A stretch of 64,000 nt of DNA from Comamonadaceae bacterium. Its GTDB lineage: Bacteria; Pseudomonadota; Gammaproteobacteria; Burkholderiales; Burkholderiaceae_C. Every line of letters starts with the position of its first letter. Position 1 is the first letter of the stretch. Positions 33,959-43,383 of the stretch are shown here, piece after piece. The notes under the pieces are model-generated. The model saw only the letters and a program-made list of their open reading frames with translations, ran no database searches and was not told the DNA's origin. The stretch is taken from the NCBI GenBank assembly GCA_027488985.1, contig JAIYAR010000018.1, positions 180,202-244,201 on the forward strand, read 5' to 3'. A program made the position numbers and the translations under genes.

Positions 33959-34498
33959 ATGCTCCATGCCAACACGATGAAATCTGCGGCCCTCTGTATT
34001 GCCCTTGCGATCGGTAGCCTTATCGTGGGTGGGTACCTGGCCGGGCTTCTTGGCATTGTGCTGGCCGCACCGCTAGCGGGCGCGCTGGTATCGCGTGTGT
34101 TAATCGATGGGGTTGCAGGGGGTTACGGGGCCATGCGGGCGCATGCCTATGCGAGTGTTCAAGGGCGGCACTACGCGTACAAAAGCATCTCGATCTCCAT
34201 AAAGGAGGACGAGGACGGACACCGGTGGCTCAGGGTTAAAGACATTCGCCGTGTATTGCGACACCTGCCCAAAGACGCCACCCTGGGACGCATTGAGCCG
34301 GAACGCACCAGTTCAGGCCCGGATGGCAAGAGCATGCATATTCGTGCCGATGCCTTGCTCCATTGGCTATCCAAGGCTCAGTCGAGTGAATCCATCCGGT
34401 TCAAACTGTGGATTGAGCGAACCGTCCACTTTCCTTCACCAGCCGCCATGCGCGATAGAGCGCACGCGGCGCCGTCACTGAACGATGACGCTGATTGA
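33959..34498 (+). CDS. Uncharacterised protein with N-terminal membrane segments
   Basis: Not recognised. 179 residues: two hydrophobic segments at about 8-26 and 28-50, then a soluble charged part with [26 protein letters not shown] and [16 protein letters not shown]. These could form a small DNA- or ligand-binding domain. MLHAN at 33959 or MKSAA at 33977 could be the start. Divergent from proA (62-base gap) and convergent with the PilZ-like gene, 7 bases from its stop. Confidence 0.6.
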   Translation: MLHANTMKSAALCIALAIGSLIVGGYLAGLLGIVLAAPLAGALVSRVLIDGVAGGYGAMRAHAYASVQGRHYAYKSISISIKEDEDGHRWLRVKDIRRVLRHLPKDATLGRIEPERTSSGPDGKSMHIRADALLHWLSKAQSSESIRFKLWIERTVHFPSPAAMRDRAHAAPSLNDDAD

Positions 34499-34505
34499 AA
34501 GGTAT

Positions 34506-35066
34506 TCAACTGCCACCCAAGGTGCCAGACCAACGCTCCAGATCCTGCACCACGGCACCTAAAGTCAGCGCATCGGCAACTACCGCGGACCAAGCCGGAG
34601 AGGCCACCCGCACACCCGACTGGAACAGCGCTTCTTGCATGCGCTGCCTGATCTGTTGCTGCCACAGCGAAGCCTCGGGCATGCCGCCCAGCGTGGTCAG
34701 CACCCGCTGCTTGGCCTCCACCATGCCTTGCACACGCATCAGGCGCAGCAAGCGTTGCTGCATCTCGGGCTGGGAAGACAAGCGGTCTGCCTGGCGGTGG
34801 ATGGCTTCGTTGAGCAGCATCTCGCTCACCTGCGCTTCGTCGTGGCAAATGCGTGTCCAGACGATCTCGCCCTCGAAGTGCTGCAAGCTGCGTTTGAAGG
34901 CGACCGGGCCGGCCTGCAGCGCATGGGTATGGAAAAAACAAAATCCACGCTCATTCCACTGCTGGGCCTCCAAGCGGTGCCAATCGGCATCAAGCCGGTA
35001 GTGCAGGCGAATGGAGATCTGGTTGTGGCGCTGCACGTTCCGCTGGGCAGGGGTGGCATCAGTCAC
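34506..35066 (-). CDS. PilZ-like domain protein
   Basis: A 186-residue protein. The first 80 residues, including ISIRLHYRLDADWHRLEAQQ, NERGFCFFHTHALQAGPVAF and GEIVWTRI, have the strand order and the late VxW strand of PilZ domains. The canonical RxxxR and DxSxxG motifs are not clear, so c-di-GMP binding is doubtful. The rest is helical. The start is GTG 35066, with GGAG 6 bases upstream; the longer frame overlaps holA. It follows holA by 20 bases on the same strand. Confidence 0.5.
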   Translation of the reverse strand: MTDATPAQRNVQRHNQISIRLHYRLDADWHRLEAQQWNERGFCFFHTHALQAGPVAFKRSLQHFEGEIVWTRICHDEAQVSEMLLNEAIHRQADRLSSQPEMQQRLLRLMRVQGMVEAKQRVLTTLGGMPEASLWQQQIRQRMQEALFQSGVRVASPAWSAVVADALTLGAVVQDLERWSGTLGGS

Positions 35067-35086
35067 ATGCGTCTCCGATCGGTCCC

Positions 35087-36184
35087 TTAGCGGCGTGGAC
35101 CGCCTGCGGGTGCCGCCTTGGTTTGCCCGGCGCATAGTGCACACACCTGCAAGGCGAGCCGATGTAGCGCCTGCCAGCCGGAGCTGGGCCAATCCGGCTG
35201 CTTCAAGCCTTTCACAATGCCGTCCACCGCATGGGCGGACTGCAACAGCTCCGCCAAGGTGCGCTCAGAGAGCTTCGGCAGTACGCGTTCAAACAGGCGC
35301 TCTTTGGCGCCCCAGATGCGGTTTTCGCGCAGCGCCATTGGCAGGGGGCGGCCTTGGCCCATGGCGTCTTTCACGCGCTTGAGGGCGCGGATGTCTTCGG
35401 CCAGGGTGTAGTGCACCAGCACTTCGGCCTCACCCTCCGCCTGCAGGCCATCCAGCATGCGTTGCACCCGCCCGGCCTGGCCGGCGAGCACAGCCTCGGA
35501 CAACTTGAATACGTCGTAGCGTGCCACATTGAGCACGGCACTCTCCACCTGCTCCAGGCTCAGCACGCCGCCGTGGGCATCGGCGGGAAACAACAAACCC
35601 AACTTCTGGATTTCCTGGTGCGCGGCCAACAAGTTACCTTCCACCCGATCCGCAAAAAACTGCAGAGTGCGCTGCCCCTCTTCTCCGGCCGCCACCCGCT
35701 GGCCCTGCGCACTCAGGCGCTGGGCGATCCATTGCGGCAAAGCGTTGCGCTCCACAGGATCCACCTGGAGGGTGATTCCATAGCTCTCCAGCGCAGAAAA
35801 CCAGGCGCCGGATTTGGTCATCTTGTCCAGCCGGGGCAAGAGCACGATGGTCAAGGTGGAATCATTGCCCTGCGACGCTTCCGCCAGCTGCTGCAAAGCG
35901 ACACTGCCATCCTTGCCGGGCTTGCCACTGGGAATGCGGATTTCCACAATCTGTTTGTCTGCAAACAAACTCAGGGAGCCACCCGCGGCCAGCACCTCGC
36001 TCCAGTCAAAGTGAGCCCCGGCGACCGTGTGCGAGGTCCGCTCGGTGTAGCCCTGCGTGCGGGCGTGGGCGCGAATGGCGTCCAGCGCTTCCTGCTGCAA
36101 CAAAGGCTCATCGCCATGCACCGTGTACAGGCTCTTAAACCCGCGCTGCAGGTGGTTGCTGAGTTGGTTCGCTGCGAGTTGCAT
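35087..36184 (-). CDS. holA: DNA polymerase III delta subunit
   Basis: A 365-residue clamp-loader subunit that opens the beta sliding clamp. Evidence: LYTVHGDEPLLQQEALDAIR near residue 20, IVEIRIPSGKPGKDG, LPRLDKMTKSGAWF, RVEGNLLAAHQEIQKLGLL and the C-terminal RENRIWGAKERLFERVLPKLS. In many proteobacteria holA directly follows lptE. Here the two are 2.8 kb apart with an arginine-catabolism block between. Confidence 0.92.
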   Translation of the reverse strand: MQLAANQLSNHLQRGFKSLYTVHGDEPLLQQEALDAIRAHARTQGYTERTSHTVAGAHFDWSEVLAAGGSLSLFADKQIVEIRIPSGKPGKDGSVALQQLAEASQGNDSTLTIVLLPRLDKMTKSGAWFSALESYGITLQVDPVERNALPQWIAQRLSAQGQRVAAGEEGQRTLQFFADRVEGNLLAAHQEIQKLGLLFPADAHGGVLSLEQVESAVLNVARYDVFKLSEAVLAGQAGRVQRMLDGLQAEGEAEVLVHYTLAEDIRALKRVKDAMGQGRPLPMALRENRIWGAKERLFERVLPKLSERTLAELLQSAHAVDGIVKGLKQPDWPSSGWQALHRLALQVCALCAGQTKAAPAGGPRR

Positions 36185-36199
36185 AGGAGCTTGAGTTTA

Positions 36200-36299
36200 A
36201 GGCCCCCACGCTCTGCCACTGCGCGGGTCGCTGCCCCAACTAACGAAGGGGTTCCAATGAAACCGTGGGGCTAGTTTCAGCTTGGGGCGGCCCGGCGCT
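36200..36299 (-). repeat. Dispersed repeat family B, copy between holA and arginase
   Basis: On the minus strand this reads cgggccgccccaagctgaaa, then a diverged middle, then ttggggcagcgacccgcgca and gagcgtgggggcctt. It matches the unit at 27889-27960 at both ends with a longer middle. It fills most of the gap 36185-36330. Confidence 0.65.
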
Positions 36300-36330
36300 G
36301 AAACCAAGGCTCCCACACTTCCCCGGCAGT

Positions 36331-37239
36331 TCAAGCTGCCAGTTCCATAGTCGCCCGCTCGGGCGCCAAGACGGCGCACACCAGATCGGTAGCAGCCTGG
36401 GCGGTGCGGCCACCAAAGTCGCGCAAAGGGTTGTACTCCGTGAGTTCCATGGCCACAAAGCCGGCTTGCTGCTGGCAACCCGCAAGTACTTCCAAGGCGT
36501 CCGCCAAACGTATGCCCTGCTCCACCGGCGTGCCGGTGCCCGGGGCGTCCCGCGGGTCCAGGCCATCCAAATCAAAACTGATGCCCCAGCCTGCGGTGCC
36601 GCTTTGTGCAATGGCTTGCGCCTCAGCAAAGCAAGCGGCGAATCCGCGCTCCTGCACTTCCGGCATGTACATCACCCGCACGCCCAAGCGCGCGAGCAGT
36701 GCCTGCTCGGCGGGCTCATAACTGCGGGCACCGATGATGGCCACATGCTCCGGACGCAGTTTTCCGCTCCAACCGAAAAGCCCGGTCATGCCCGGCGCGC
36801 CATGACCCAACAGTGCTGCCAAGGGCATGCCATGCGGGGCCTGGGTGTCTGAGGTATCCGGTGTGTGGGCGTCCAAGTGGGCATCAATCCAGATCAGCCC
36901 CAAATCGCCTTGCGGGCGCAAATGGTCTGCCACCGCACTCCAGGTGCCGACGGCGCAGGAGTGGTCGCCACCCACGACCAGCGGCTGCTGGCCATGTCGC
37001 AGAACTTGCTGCACAGCCATGGACAGGTGGTCCGAAAACACTTCGATCGCATGCAACCTGCTGGTGGCCAGCATAGGCTGTGCGTTGATGGTGTCGCCCC
37101 AGGTCACCTTACGCCCGGTGTCCGCGAGCCCCCTCGCCATGCCGTGCTCTTTGAGCGCAGCAGCGCCCCATTTGCAACCGCCATCACTGGCCCCTTCACC
37201 GACGGCCGCGCCGATGATGTGCAGGACTTGATCGTTCAT
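36331..37239 (-). CDS. rocF: Arginase
   Basis: A 302-residue ureohydrolase. Mn-binding motifs GGDHSCAVG (near residue 90), DAHLDAHT (near 119) and DLDGLDPRDAPGTGTP (near 223) are all present, and EYNP near 268 agrees with arginase rather than agmatinase. It splits arginine to urea and ornithine. The start overlaps the ocd stop by 4 bases (ATGA), coupling the two steps: ornithine made here is the substrate of Ocd. Confidence 0.93.
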   Translation of the reverse strand: MNDQVLHIIGAAVGEGASDGGCKWGAAALKEHGMARGLADTGRKVTWGDTINAQPMLATSRLHAIEVFSDHLSMAVQQVLRHGQQPLVVGGDHSCAVGTWSAVADHLRPQGDLGLIWIDAHLDAHTPDTSDTQAPHGMPLAALLGHGAPGMTGLFGWSGKLRPEHVAIIGARSYEPAEQALLARLGVRVMYMPEVQERGFAACFAEAQAIAQSGTAGWGISFDLDGLDPRDAPGTGTPVEQGIRLADALEVLAGCQQQAGFVAMELTEYNPLRDFGGRTAQAATDLVCAVLAPERATMELAA

Positions 37240-38288
37240 GCTGCTTTGCGCAAAACAGGACGGGTCGCCGTGGCGCAGGCAAACAGGTCCTTGGGGTCCG
37301 CCATCTCCGGCACCAGCTGCACCGTGCTGCCCACGCCCAGCTTCTGGGACAAGGCATGCACATAGCGCAGGGCCGACAGGTCTTCCAGCGCAAAACCCAC
37401 CGAGTCGAACAAGGTCACTTGCGCGGCGTTGTCGCGCCCTGCCGCTGTGCCGGCCAGCACCTTCCAGAGTGGATGGGTCTCAAACTCAGCGGGCATCTGC
37501 TGCAGCTCGCCTTCCACACGGGTTTGGGGTTCAAACTCCACAAACACTTTGGCGCGGTTCAGAATGGCTGCTTCCAATTCGGTCTTGCCGGGGCAATCTC
37601 CACCCACGGCGTTGAGGTGCATGCCCGGTTCGATCATGTCGGCGGTCAGGATGGTGGCATTGGTCTTGTCCGCCGTGACGGTGGTGACAATGTCGGCGCC
37701 GCGCACGGCCTCCCGGGTGGAGGCGCAACGCACGATGTGCAGCTTGCCCGCATCGGTGTAGGGGCGCAGGTTGACGACGAGTTTTTCGGTGGCTTTGGCA
37801 TCCACATCAAACACGCGCAGCGTTGTAATACCCAGCTGCGTCATGAAGGCAATCGCCTGGAACTCGCTCTGCGACCCATTGCCGATCAGGGCCATGGTTT
37901 GGCTGTCCGGACGGGTCAAGACCTTGGCCGCCATGGCGGAAGTAGCGGCGGTACGTAGCGCGGTGGTGATGGTGAGCTCGCTCAGCAGCTCGGGGTAACC
38001 GGTAGCCACATCTGCCAGCACGCCAAAGGCCATCACGGTAGACAGTCCTTGCAAGGGGTTCTTGGGGTGGCCGTTCACGTACTTGAACGCGTAGAGGGCG
38101 TTGTCCGACACGGGCATCAACTCAATCACGCCATCGCGGCTGTGGTTGGCGGTGCGGGGGGATTTATCAAAATCGTCCCAGCGCAAAAAGTCTTCACGGA
38201 TGGTCTGGGCCATTTCCGACATCATGGGGGCCAGGCCGTGCTGGTGCACCAGTGCTTGCATGTCGTGGACGTCGATATAGCGGGTCAT
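37236..38288 (-). CDS. ocd: Ornithine cyclodeaminase
   Basis: A 350-residue member of the OCD/mu-crystallin family that turns ornithine into proline and ammonia using NAD. RDGVIELMPVSDNALYAFKYVNGHP, the Rossmann motif LIGNGSQSEFQAIAF and GGDCPGKTELEAAIL support this. The ATG at 38288 has a strong GAGGAGAA ribosome site. With arginase it forms an arginine-to-proline route. The 183-base gap upstream contains two perfect palindromes that are probable Lrp-type operators. Confidence 0.93.
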   Translation of the reverse strand: MTRYIDVHDMQALVHQHGLAPMMSEMAQTIREDFLRWDDFDKSPRTANHSRDGVIELMPVSDNALYAFKYVNGHPKNPLQGLSTVMAFGVLADVATGYPELLSELTITTALRTAATSAMAAKVLTRPDSQTMALIGNGSQSEFQAIAFMTQLGITTLRVFDVDAKATEKLVVNLRPYTDAGKLHIVRCASTREAVRGADIVTTVTADKTNATILTADMIEPGMHLNAVGGDCPGKTELEAAILNRAKVFVEFEPQTRVEGELQQMPAEFETHPLWKVLAGTAAGRDNAAQVTLFDSVGFALEDLSALRYVHALSQKLGVGSTVQLVPEMADPKDLFACATATRPVLRKAA

Positions 38289-38320
38289 GGGGTTCTCCTC
38301 GGGGCCGAGCGCCGGGGAAG

Positions 38321-38337
38321 GATGCGGAATCCGCATC
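38321..38337. promoter_or_regulatory. Perfect palindrome 33 bases upstream of ocd
   Basis: GATGCGGAATCCGCATC, symmetric around a central A/T pair. It is located where a repressor or activator of the ocd-rocF operon would bind, and shares the GGAATCC-type centre with the second palindrome at 38443. Confidence 0.5.
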
Positions 38338-38442
38338 TACTGCACTGCCGGCTGCTGCGTCTAGTCTAGGAGAGGCACAGAGGCATGAAACGACGAACTC
38401 CGCATGGCAAAGCGCGCAAAGCGCCGCACACCCCCAGAAATA

Positions 38443-38457
38443 CTTCCGAATCGGAAG
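38443..38457. promoter_or_regulatory. Perfect palindrome between lrp and ocd
   Basis: CTTCCGAATCGGAAG, a perfect 15-base palindrome with a central A, 15 bases after the regulator's stop codon and about 155 bases before ocd. Probably an operator for the adjacent Lrp/AsnC protein. Confidence 0.5.
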
Positions 38458-38471
38458 CAACCTGCAAACGA

Positions 38472-38951
38472 TTACCGGGTGGTACGGACCATCAATGGGA
38501 AACCGGCGAACTCTTTGACGGTTTGCAACTCGGTGCTGGTAACCACCTTGTCGATGCCCAGCCCCACATCATCAATCCAGGTGTTGGTGAGGTCGCGGTA
38601 GTGCGCCAGATCGCGGCAGGCCAGGCGCACCAGGTAGTCGTAGCGACCACTCACCAGATAGCAGGCAATGACTTCCGGGCAGGCCACCATGGCCTGCTCG
38701 AAGCGCTGCACCGTGGCCTGACGCTGGTCCTTGAGCGCGATCTCGGCAAACACCGACACATGCTCGCCGATGGACTGGCGCGCCAACAAGGCACGGTAGC
38801 CTTCAATATGCCCTTCGTCTTCCAGCTTGTGGATGCGGTTCAGAGTGGCTCGGGCCGAAAGGTTGACCACTTCCGACAGCGCCTGCGCGCTCATGCGCCC
38901 GTCACGCTGCAGCAGCTCCAGCAGGGTCTGGTCCACCCGGTCCAAGGCCAC
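38472..38951 (-). CDS. Lrp/AsnC family transcriptional regulator
   Basis: A 159-residue protein. The N-terminal helix-turn-helix is LDRVDQTLLELLQRDGRMSAQALSEVVNLSARATLNRIHKLE, and the C-terminal RAM ligand domain includes YLVSGRYDYLVRLACRDLAHY. Its position directly upstream of ocd-rocF suggests it senses arginine or ornithine and controls them. It starts 3 bases after the lptE stop on the same strand, so it is also read from the leuS-lptE transcript. Confidence 0.9.
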   Translation of the reverse strand: MALDRVDQTLLELLQRDGRMSAQALSEVVNLSARATLNRIHKLEDEGHIEGYRALLARQSIGEHVSVFAEIALKDQRQATVQRFEQAMVACPEVIACYLVSGRYDYLVRLACRDLAHYRDLTNTWIDDVGLGIDKVVTSTELQTVKEFAGFPLMVRTTR

Positions 38952-38954
38952 GGC

Positions 38955-39455
38955 TCAGGGCTCCAGGGTCTTGACGGCCGCAATCCGGCGCAACAACTGC
39001 TGCACGATGTCGGACTGCATGTCGCGGTAGAGCAGCACCTCTTCCGCCTCTTTGGCCAGCACGGCAGATTCGTTGAAGCTGATGTCCCGCTCCTGCAGGA
39101 TATCTGTCGGCTCGATCAAGTCGCGCCCCTTGGAGCTGCGCATGCGAAAGCGCACCTTGATGCGCAGCTGGTACTCCCGCACCTGGCCAGAGGCGTTCAG
39201 CGCAACGATGACCTTCTCGCGGGTCTCGCCCAGGATGTCAACAATCACATCCGGCAAAGCGCCACCCGCAGCAGGCGCCACCGGGCGCACCATGCTGCCC
39301 AGATAACGGCTCAGCTCGGATGCGACCGCGCCCCCCTTTTCGGGAGTGACCGCGATCGTCTCAAACACATAGGCCTGCTTGCCGCGCAGCTTGAAGCCGC
39401 AGCCCCCCAGCAACGCGGCGGCAGGCAGAGCAAACAGGTTGCGGCGGTTCAACAT
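38955..39455 (-). CDS. lptE: LPS-assembly lipoprotein LptE
   Basis: A 166-residue outer-membrane lipoprotein. The signal peptide ends in the lipobox LLGGCGFKLRG (Cys19 or close), and the GFKLRG start of the mature chain is an LptE hallmark. It plugs the LptD barrel for lipopolysaccharide insertion. It follows leuS by 5 bases as in other proteobacteria, but the next gene is the Lrp regulator instead of holA. Confidence 0.9.
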   Translation of the reverse strand: MLNRRNLFALPAAALLGGCGFKLRGKQAYVFETIAVTPEKGGAVASELSRYLGSMVRPVAPAAGGALPDVIVDILGETREKVIVALNASGQVREYQLRIKVRFRMRSSKGRDLIEPTDILQERDISFNESAVLAKEAEEVLLYRDMQSDIVQQLLRRIAAVKTLEP

Positions 39456-39460
39456 GGTGC

Positions 39461-42229
39461 TCAGACGACGATGTTGACCAGGCGGCCCGGCACCACGATG
39501 ACCTTCTTGGCAGAGGCGCCTGAAGCATGGCTCACAAACACGTCACTGGCCAGCGCGGCCGCTTCGATGGCGGCCTTGTCAGCGCCTGCCGGCACGCGCA
39601 CGGCTCCGCGCAGCTTGCCGTTGATCTGAAGCACCAGTTCGATCTCGTCTTGCACCAGGGCTGTCGCGTCCACCTGGGGCCAAGGCGCATCCAGCAGATC
39701 GCCCAATGCGGAGGCATAGCCCAGCTCGGACCACAGGGCGTGCGACAAGTGTGGCGTAGCGGGGTACAGGCAACGCAGCAGGATGCCGAAACCTTCGATC
39801 AGGGCCACTTGTGCACCTGCGCTGTCCATGGCTTTGAAGCCTTCCAGCGCGTTGATCATTTTCATCGCACCCGACACCACCGTGTTGTATTGCATGCGCT
39901 GGTAATCAAAGTCCACCTGCTTGAGCACGGTGTGCATTTCCAGTCGCAGCGCCTTGGCTTCCTTGCCGAACTCCACGTCATTAAGGCTCTTGGCGCCCGC
40001 CACGCTTGCGCGAGCAGCTACAGAATCCATAGCAGACAACTTGTAGCCGAAGTTCCAGACACGGCGCAGGAAGCGGTAGCTGCCTTCCACCGCCGAGTCG
40101 TTCCACTCCAGCGTGGCCTCGGGCGGCGAGGTGAACATGGTGTAGATGCGGGCGGTGTCTGCGCCGTACTTGGCGATCAGCTCCTGCGGGTCCACACCGT
40201 TGTTCTTGGACTTGGACATGGTGCCCACGCCCTCGTAGTCAATCGCGGTCCCCACCGGCAGCGAACCGTCGGCGCTGTCCACCTGGACAATCAGCTTGGC
40301 GCCCACTACCTTGCCGGCTGCGTCATGCACGTGCTCCACATCCTTGGGCCAGAAGTATTCCTTGCCGCCCTTGGCGGTGCGGCGGCTGTAGATGTGGTTG
40401 AGCACCATGCCTTGGGTCAGCAGCTTGGTGAAAGGCTCGTCCACCTTGACCAGCCCCAGGTCGCGCATGACCTTGATCCAGAAGCGGGCGTACAGCAAGT
40501 GCAGGATGGCGTGTTCGATACCTCCGATGTATTGGTCCATGCCGCTGCCGCCGGTAGCGGCATTCTGGTCCCGCATCCAGTAGTCAGTACCGCCGGCCAC
40601 CATGGCGTCCGGGTTCTTCGGATCGCAATAACGCATGAAGTACCAGGACGAGTCCACAAAGGTGTCCATGGTATCGGTCTCGCGGCGCGCGGCCTTTCCG
40701 CACACCGGGCACACCACCCCGGCGTGGAATCCTTCGTGCTTGTGCAGCGGGTTACCGGAGCCATCGGGCACGCAGTCCTGCGGCAGCACCACGGGCAGGT
40801 CTTTTTCAGGGACCGGCACGGCGCCGTGTTCATCGCAATGGATGATCGGGATGGGCGTGCCCCAATAACGCTGGCGGCTCACGCCCCAGTCGCGCAGGCG
40901 CCAGGTGGTTTTCTTCTCGCCCAAGCCTTTGGCTGCCAAGTCTGTAGCCACTGCATCGACCGCTGCTTTGTAGGCCAAACCGTCGTACTTGCCAGAGTTC
41001 ACCGTCACGGCGCGCTGCTTGTCGCCATACCAATCAGCCCAAGACTCCAGCGAGAAGGTTTCGCCCTCGGCGGAGACGACCTGCTTGATCTCGATACCGT
41101 ACTTCTTGGCAAACGCAAAGTCGCGCTCATCGTGAGCAGGCACGCCCATCACGGCGCCATCGCCATAGCCCATCAACACATAGTTGCCTACCCACACCGG
41201 CACGTGGGCGCCGGTCAGCGGGTGGGTCACGAACAAGCCGGTGTTCAGGCCCTTCTTCTCTTGCGTGGCCAGCTCGGCTTCGGTGGTGCCACCGGTTTTG
41301 CACTCTTCAATAAAGGCGGCCAGCGCGGGGTTGGAGGCTGCAGCGTGTGCAGCCAGAGGGTGCTCAGGCGCCACCGCGCAGAAGGTCACACCCATTACGG
41401 TATCCGCACGGGTGGTGAACACGTACATGCGGCCGTCGCCGATCAGGGCTCCGCTTGCGTCCTTGATGTCGTGGGTAAAGGCAAAGCGAACACCTTCGGA
41501 CTTGCCGATCCAGTTTTCCTGCATCAGGCGCACGCGGTCGGGCCAGCCGGTGAGCGTGGCCTTGTCGTTACCCATTTGCACGTGGTCCAGCAGCTCTTGC
41601 GCGTAGTCGGTGATCTTGAGGTAGTAGCCGGGGATCTCGCGCTTCTCGACCACCGCACCGGTACGCCAGCCTTTGCCGTCGATCACCTGCTCGTTGGCCA
41701 ACACGGTCTGGTCCACCGGGTCCCAGTTCACGACTTGGGTCTTGCGGTAGGCAATGCCTTTTTCCAGCATCTTCAGGAACAACCATTGGTTCCATTGGTA
41801 GTAATCGGGATCGCAGGTGGCGACTTCACGGCTCCAGTCGATGGCCAGGCCCATGGCCTGCATCTGGCCCTTCATGTACGCAATGTTCTCGTAGGTCCAC
41901 TTAGCAGGGGGGACTCTGTTTTTGAGCGCCGCGTTTTCGGCAGGCAACCCGAACGCATCCCACCCCATGGGCATGAGCACGTTGTGGCCGTTCATGCGCA
42001 GGTAGCGGGCCAGCATGTCGTTGATGGTGTAGTTGCGTACATGACCCATGTGCAGCTTGCCGCTGGGGTACGGCAGCATGGAGCAGGCGTAGAACTTCTT
42101 CTTGGGCTTGCCGTCCACGCCCACGGCGTTTTCGGTGACCCGGTAGGCGGTATCGCCATTCCACAAAGGCTGTGCCCAATGGGCTTGCGCGGCTTGTTCT
42201 ACGTCGAGGTGCTGGTACTTGTCTTGCAT
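39461..42229 (-). CDS. leuS: Leucyl-tRNA synthetase
   Basis: A 922-residue class Ia synthetase. HIGH-type motif [15 protein letters not shown] near residue 53, the editing domain in the middle ([35 protein letters not shown]), [16 protein letters not shown], and KMSKS-type [12 protein letters not shown] near 630 are all in place. Residues [15 protein letters not shown] near 735, in the anticodon-binding linker, are encoded by a copy of repeat A in frame. An antisense open frame covers the whole gene but is a codon-composition shadow. Confidence 0.97.
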   Translation of the reverse strand: MQDKYQHLDVEQAAQAHWAQPLWNGDTAYRVTENAVGVDGKPKKKFYACSMLPYPSGKLHMGHVRNYTINDMLARYLRMNGHNVLMPMGWDAFGLPAENAALKNRVPPAKWTYENIAYMKGQMQAMGLAIDWSREVATCDPDYYQWNQWLFLKMLEKGIAYRKTQVVNWDPVDQTVLANEQVIDGKGWRTGAVVEKREIPGYYLKITDYAQELLDHVQMGNDKATLTGWPDRVRLMQENWIGKSEGVRFAFTHDIKDASGALIGDGRMYVFTTRADTVMGVTFCAVAPEHPLAAHAAASNPALAAFIEECKTGGTTEAELATQEKKGLNTGLFVTHPLTGAHVPVWVGNYVLMGYGDGAVMGVPAHDERDFAFAKKYGIEIKQVVSAEGETFSLESWADWYGDKQRAVTVNSGKYDGLAYKAAVDAVATDLAAKGLGEKKTTWRLRDWGVSRQRYWGTPIPIIHCDEHGAVPVPEKDLPVVLPQDCVPDGSGNPLHKHEGFHAGVVCPVCGKAARRETDTMDTFVDSSWYFMRYCDPKNPDAMVAGGTDYWMRDQNAATGGSGMDQYIGGIEHAILHLLYARFWIKVMRDLGLVKVDEPFTKLLTQGMVLNHIYSRRTAKGGKEYFWPKDVEHVHDAAGKVVGAKLIVQVDSADGSLPVGTAIDYEGVGTMSKSKNNGVDPQELIAKYGADTARIYTMFTSPPEATLEWNDSAVEGSYRFLRRVWNFGYKLSAMDSVAARASVAGAKSLNDVEFGKEAKALRLEMHTVLKQVDFDYQRMQYNTVVSGAMKMINALEGFKAMDSAGAQVALIEGFGILLRCLYPATPHLSHALWSELGYASALGDLLDAPWPQVDATALVQDEIELVLQINGKLRGAVRVPAGADKAAIEAAALASDVFVSHASGASAKKVIVVPGRLVNIVV
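39983..40033 (-). repeat. Dispersed repeat family A, copy inside leuS
   Basis: On the minus strand gctatggattctgtagctgc, tcgcgcaagcgtggcgggcg, ccaagagc. Translated in frame as [16 protein letters not shown], in the same frame as the copies in srkA and benE. Confidence 0.68.
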
Positions 42230-42303
42230 GGGGAATGGGCAGCGGTCACGCTGCCGTGAAGAGAGGCTTGGTGCGATTTTAGGCGCTGCACCGCGCGCGG
42301 GGT

Positions 42304-42732
42304 TCAGGGGGAGGCGGACGCCTCGGGTTCGGCTACAAATCCGATCTGGCTCAAGCCCGCTTTTTGGGCCAAACCCATGACCTCCACCACGCGGCCGTAA
42401 GGCACGGTGGAGTCGGCGCGCAGACGGACTTCGGTATTCGGGTTGCGTTTGGCAGCGTCGGTCAAGGCATTGGCCAAAGCGGGCTTGTCCATGGGCGCAT
42501 CGTTCACATAGGTCTGCCCTGCAGGATCGATGGTGACCGCTATAAATTTGGGAGCATCCGCCGCTTGCGTACCCTGCGCCTGTGGCAAATCCACCTTCAC
42601 GGCGCTCACCATCAGGGGGGCGGTGATGATGAAGATCACCAGCAACACCAACATCACGTCAATCAGCGGCGTCATGTTGATTTCGCTCATCGGCTGCGCG
42701 CCGGACGGGCGTTCCAAGCGGCCGAATGCCAT
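42304..42732 (-). CDS. exbD: ExbD/TolR family protein
   Basis: A 142-residue inner-membrane protein with one helix ([19 protein letters not shown], residues 23-41) carrying the proton-path aspartate, and a periplasmic domain. [11 protein letters not shown] is the family start. It energises TonB- or Tol-dependent outer-membrane processes with ExbB. Its ATG follows the exbB stop directly. ExbD rather than TolR is a position-based choice, as no tolA/tolB is adjacent. Confidence 0.85.
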   Translation of the reverse strand: MAFGRLERPSGAQPMSEINMTPLIDVMLVLLVIFIITAPLMVSAVKVDLPQAQGTQAADAPKFIAVTIDPAGQTYVNDAPMDKPALANALTDAAKRNPNTEVRLRADSTVPYGRVVEVMGLAQKAGLSQIGFVAEPEASASP

Positions 42733-43383
42733 TCAGTCCGCCTTGGGGCTGCTCAGCAGCAGTTCGCGCAGGTCCAGGGCAAAGCCTTCGAGATCGGCCT
42801 CCAGACGGGCGACCAGACGGCCGAACACGTTGTACGCTAACACTGCGGGAATCGCCACGGCCAAACCGGCCGCCGTCATGATCAATGCCTCCCCCACCGG
42901 GCCGGAGATTTTGTCGATGCTGACCTGCCCGCCACCGGTAATGCTAATCAACGCATGGTAGATGCCCCACACCGTGCCCAACAGTCCCACAAAGGGGGCG
43001 GTCGATCCCACGGTAGCCAGCAACACCTGACCGGACTGCAGACGTTGCAGCACGCCGTGCAAAGCGTCACGCAGGACGCGGGTGAGTTGTTGGCCCTTGT
43101 CACCGGCAGCTGCCAGAGTCCCGGCACCTTGGGTCTGCGTGGCTTGGACCAAGGGCAAGACCAGACCCTCCCGGTCAAATGCGGGTAGCGCCGCCAACGC
43201 GGCATTCACATCTGCCGCTTGCCAAAAGGCCGCGGTACTGCGCGACACGTCGGTCAGCGCGCGCTGCAGCAACCAGCTTTTCCAGAAAATCACAAACCAC
43301 GCGGCAATCGACATGCCCAGCAACGTCAGCGCCACGGCGGTGTGAACCGCATCCCCTTGAAAAAGCAGCTGCAGCGGGCTCAT
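42733..43383 (-). CDS. exbB: MotA/TolQ/ExbB proton channel family protein
   Basis: A 216-residue protein with three membrane segments (about 14-34, 115-140, 158-180). The family core [19 protein letters not shown] and the C-terminal [22 protein letters not shown] are present. It forms the pentameric stator ring around ExbD. The start overlaps the dapB stop by four bases, so dapB-exbB-exbD-leuS-lptE are probably one transcription unit. Confidence 0.9.
   Translation of the reverse strand: MSPLQLLFQGDAVHTAVALTLLGMSIAAWFVIFWKSWLLQRALTDVSRSTAAFWQAADVNAALAALPAFDREGLVLPLVQATQTQGAGTLAAAGDKGQQLTRVLRDALHGVLQRLQSGQVLLATVGSTAPFVGLLGTVWGIYHALISITGGGQVSIDKISGPVGEALIMTAAGLAVAIPAVLAYNVFGRLVARLEADLEGFALDLRELLLSSPKAD

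Noticed and set aside
39527-42259. A 910-codon open frame on the plus strand opposite leuS
   Set aside because: It mirrors leuS codon for codon in a GC-rich genome, has no recognisable domain, and leuS is certain. Similar long antisense frames opposite fadD, frmA and amn were rejected for the same reason.
42539-42575. gctataaatttgggagcatc in exbD as a further repeat A copy
   Set aside because: Only the left end resembles the family. The TCGCGCA core is changed and the ExbD alignment shows no insertion.
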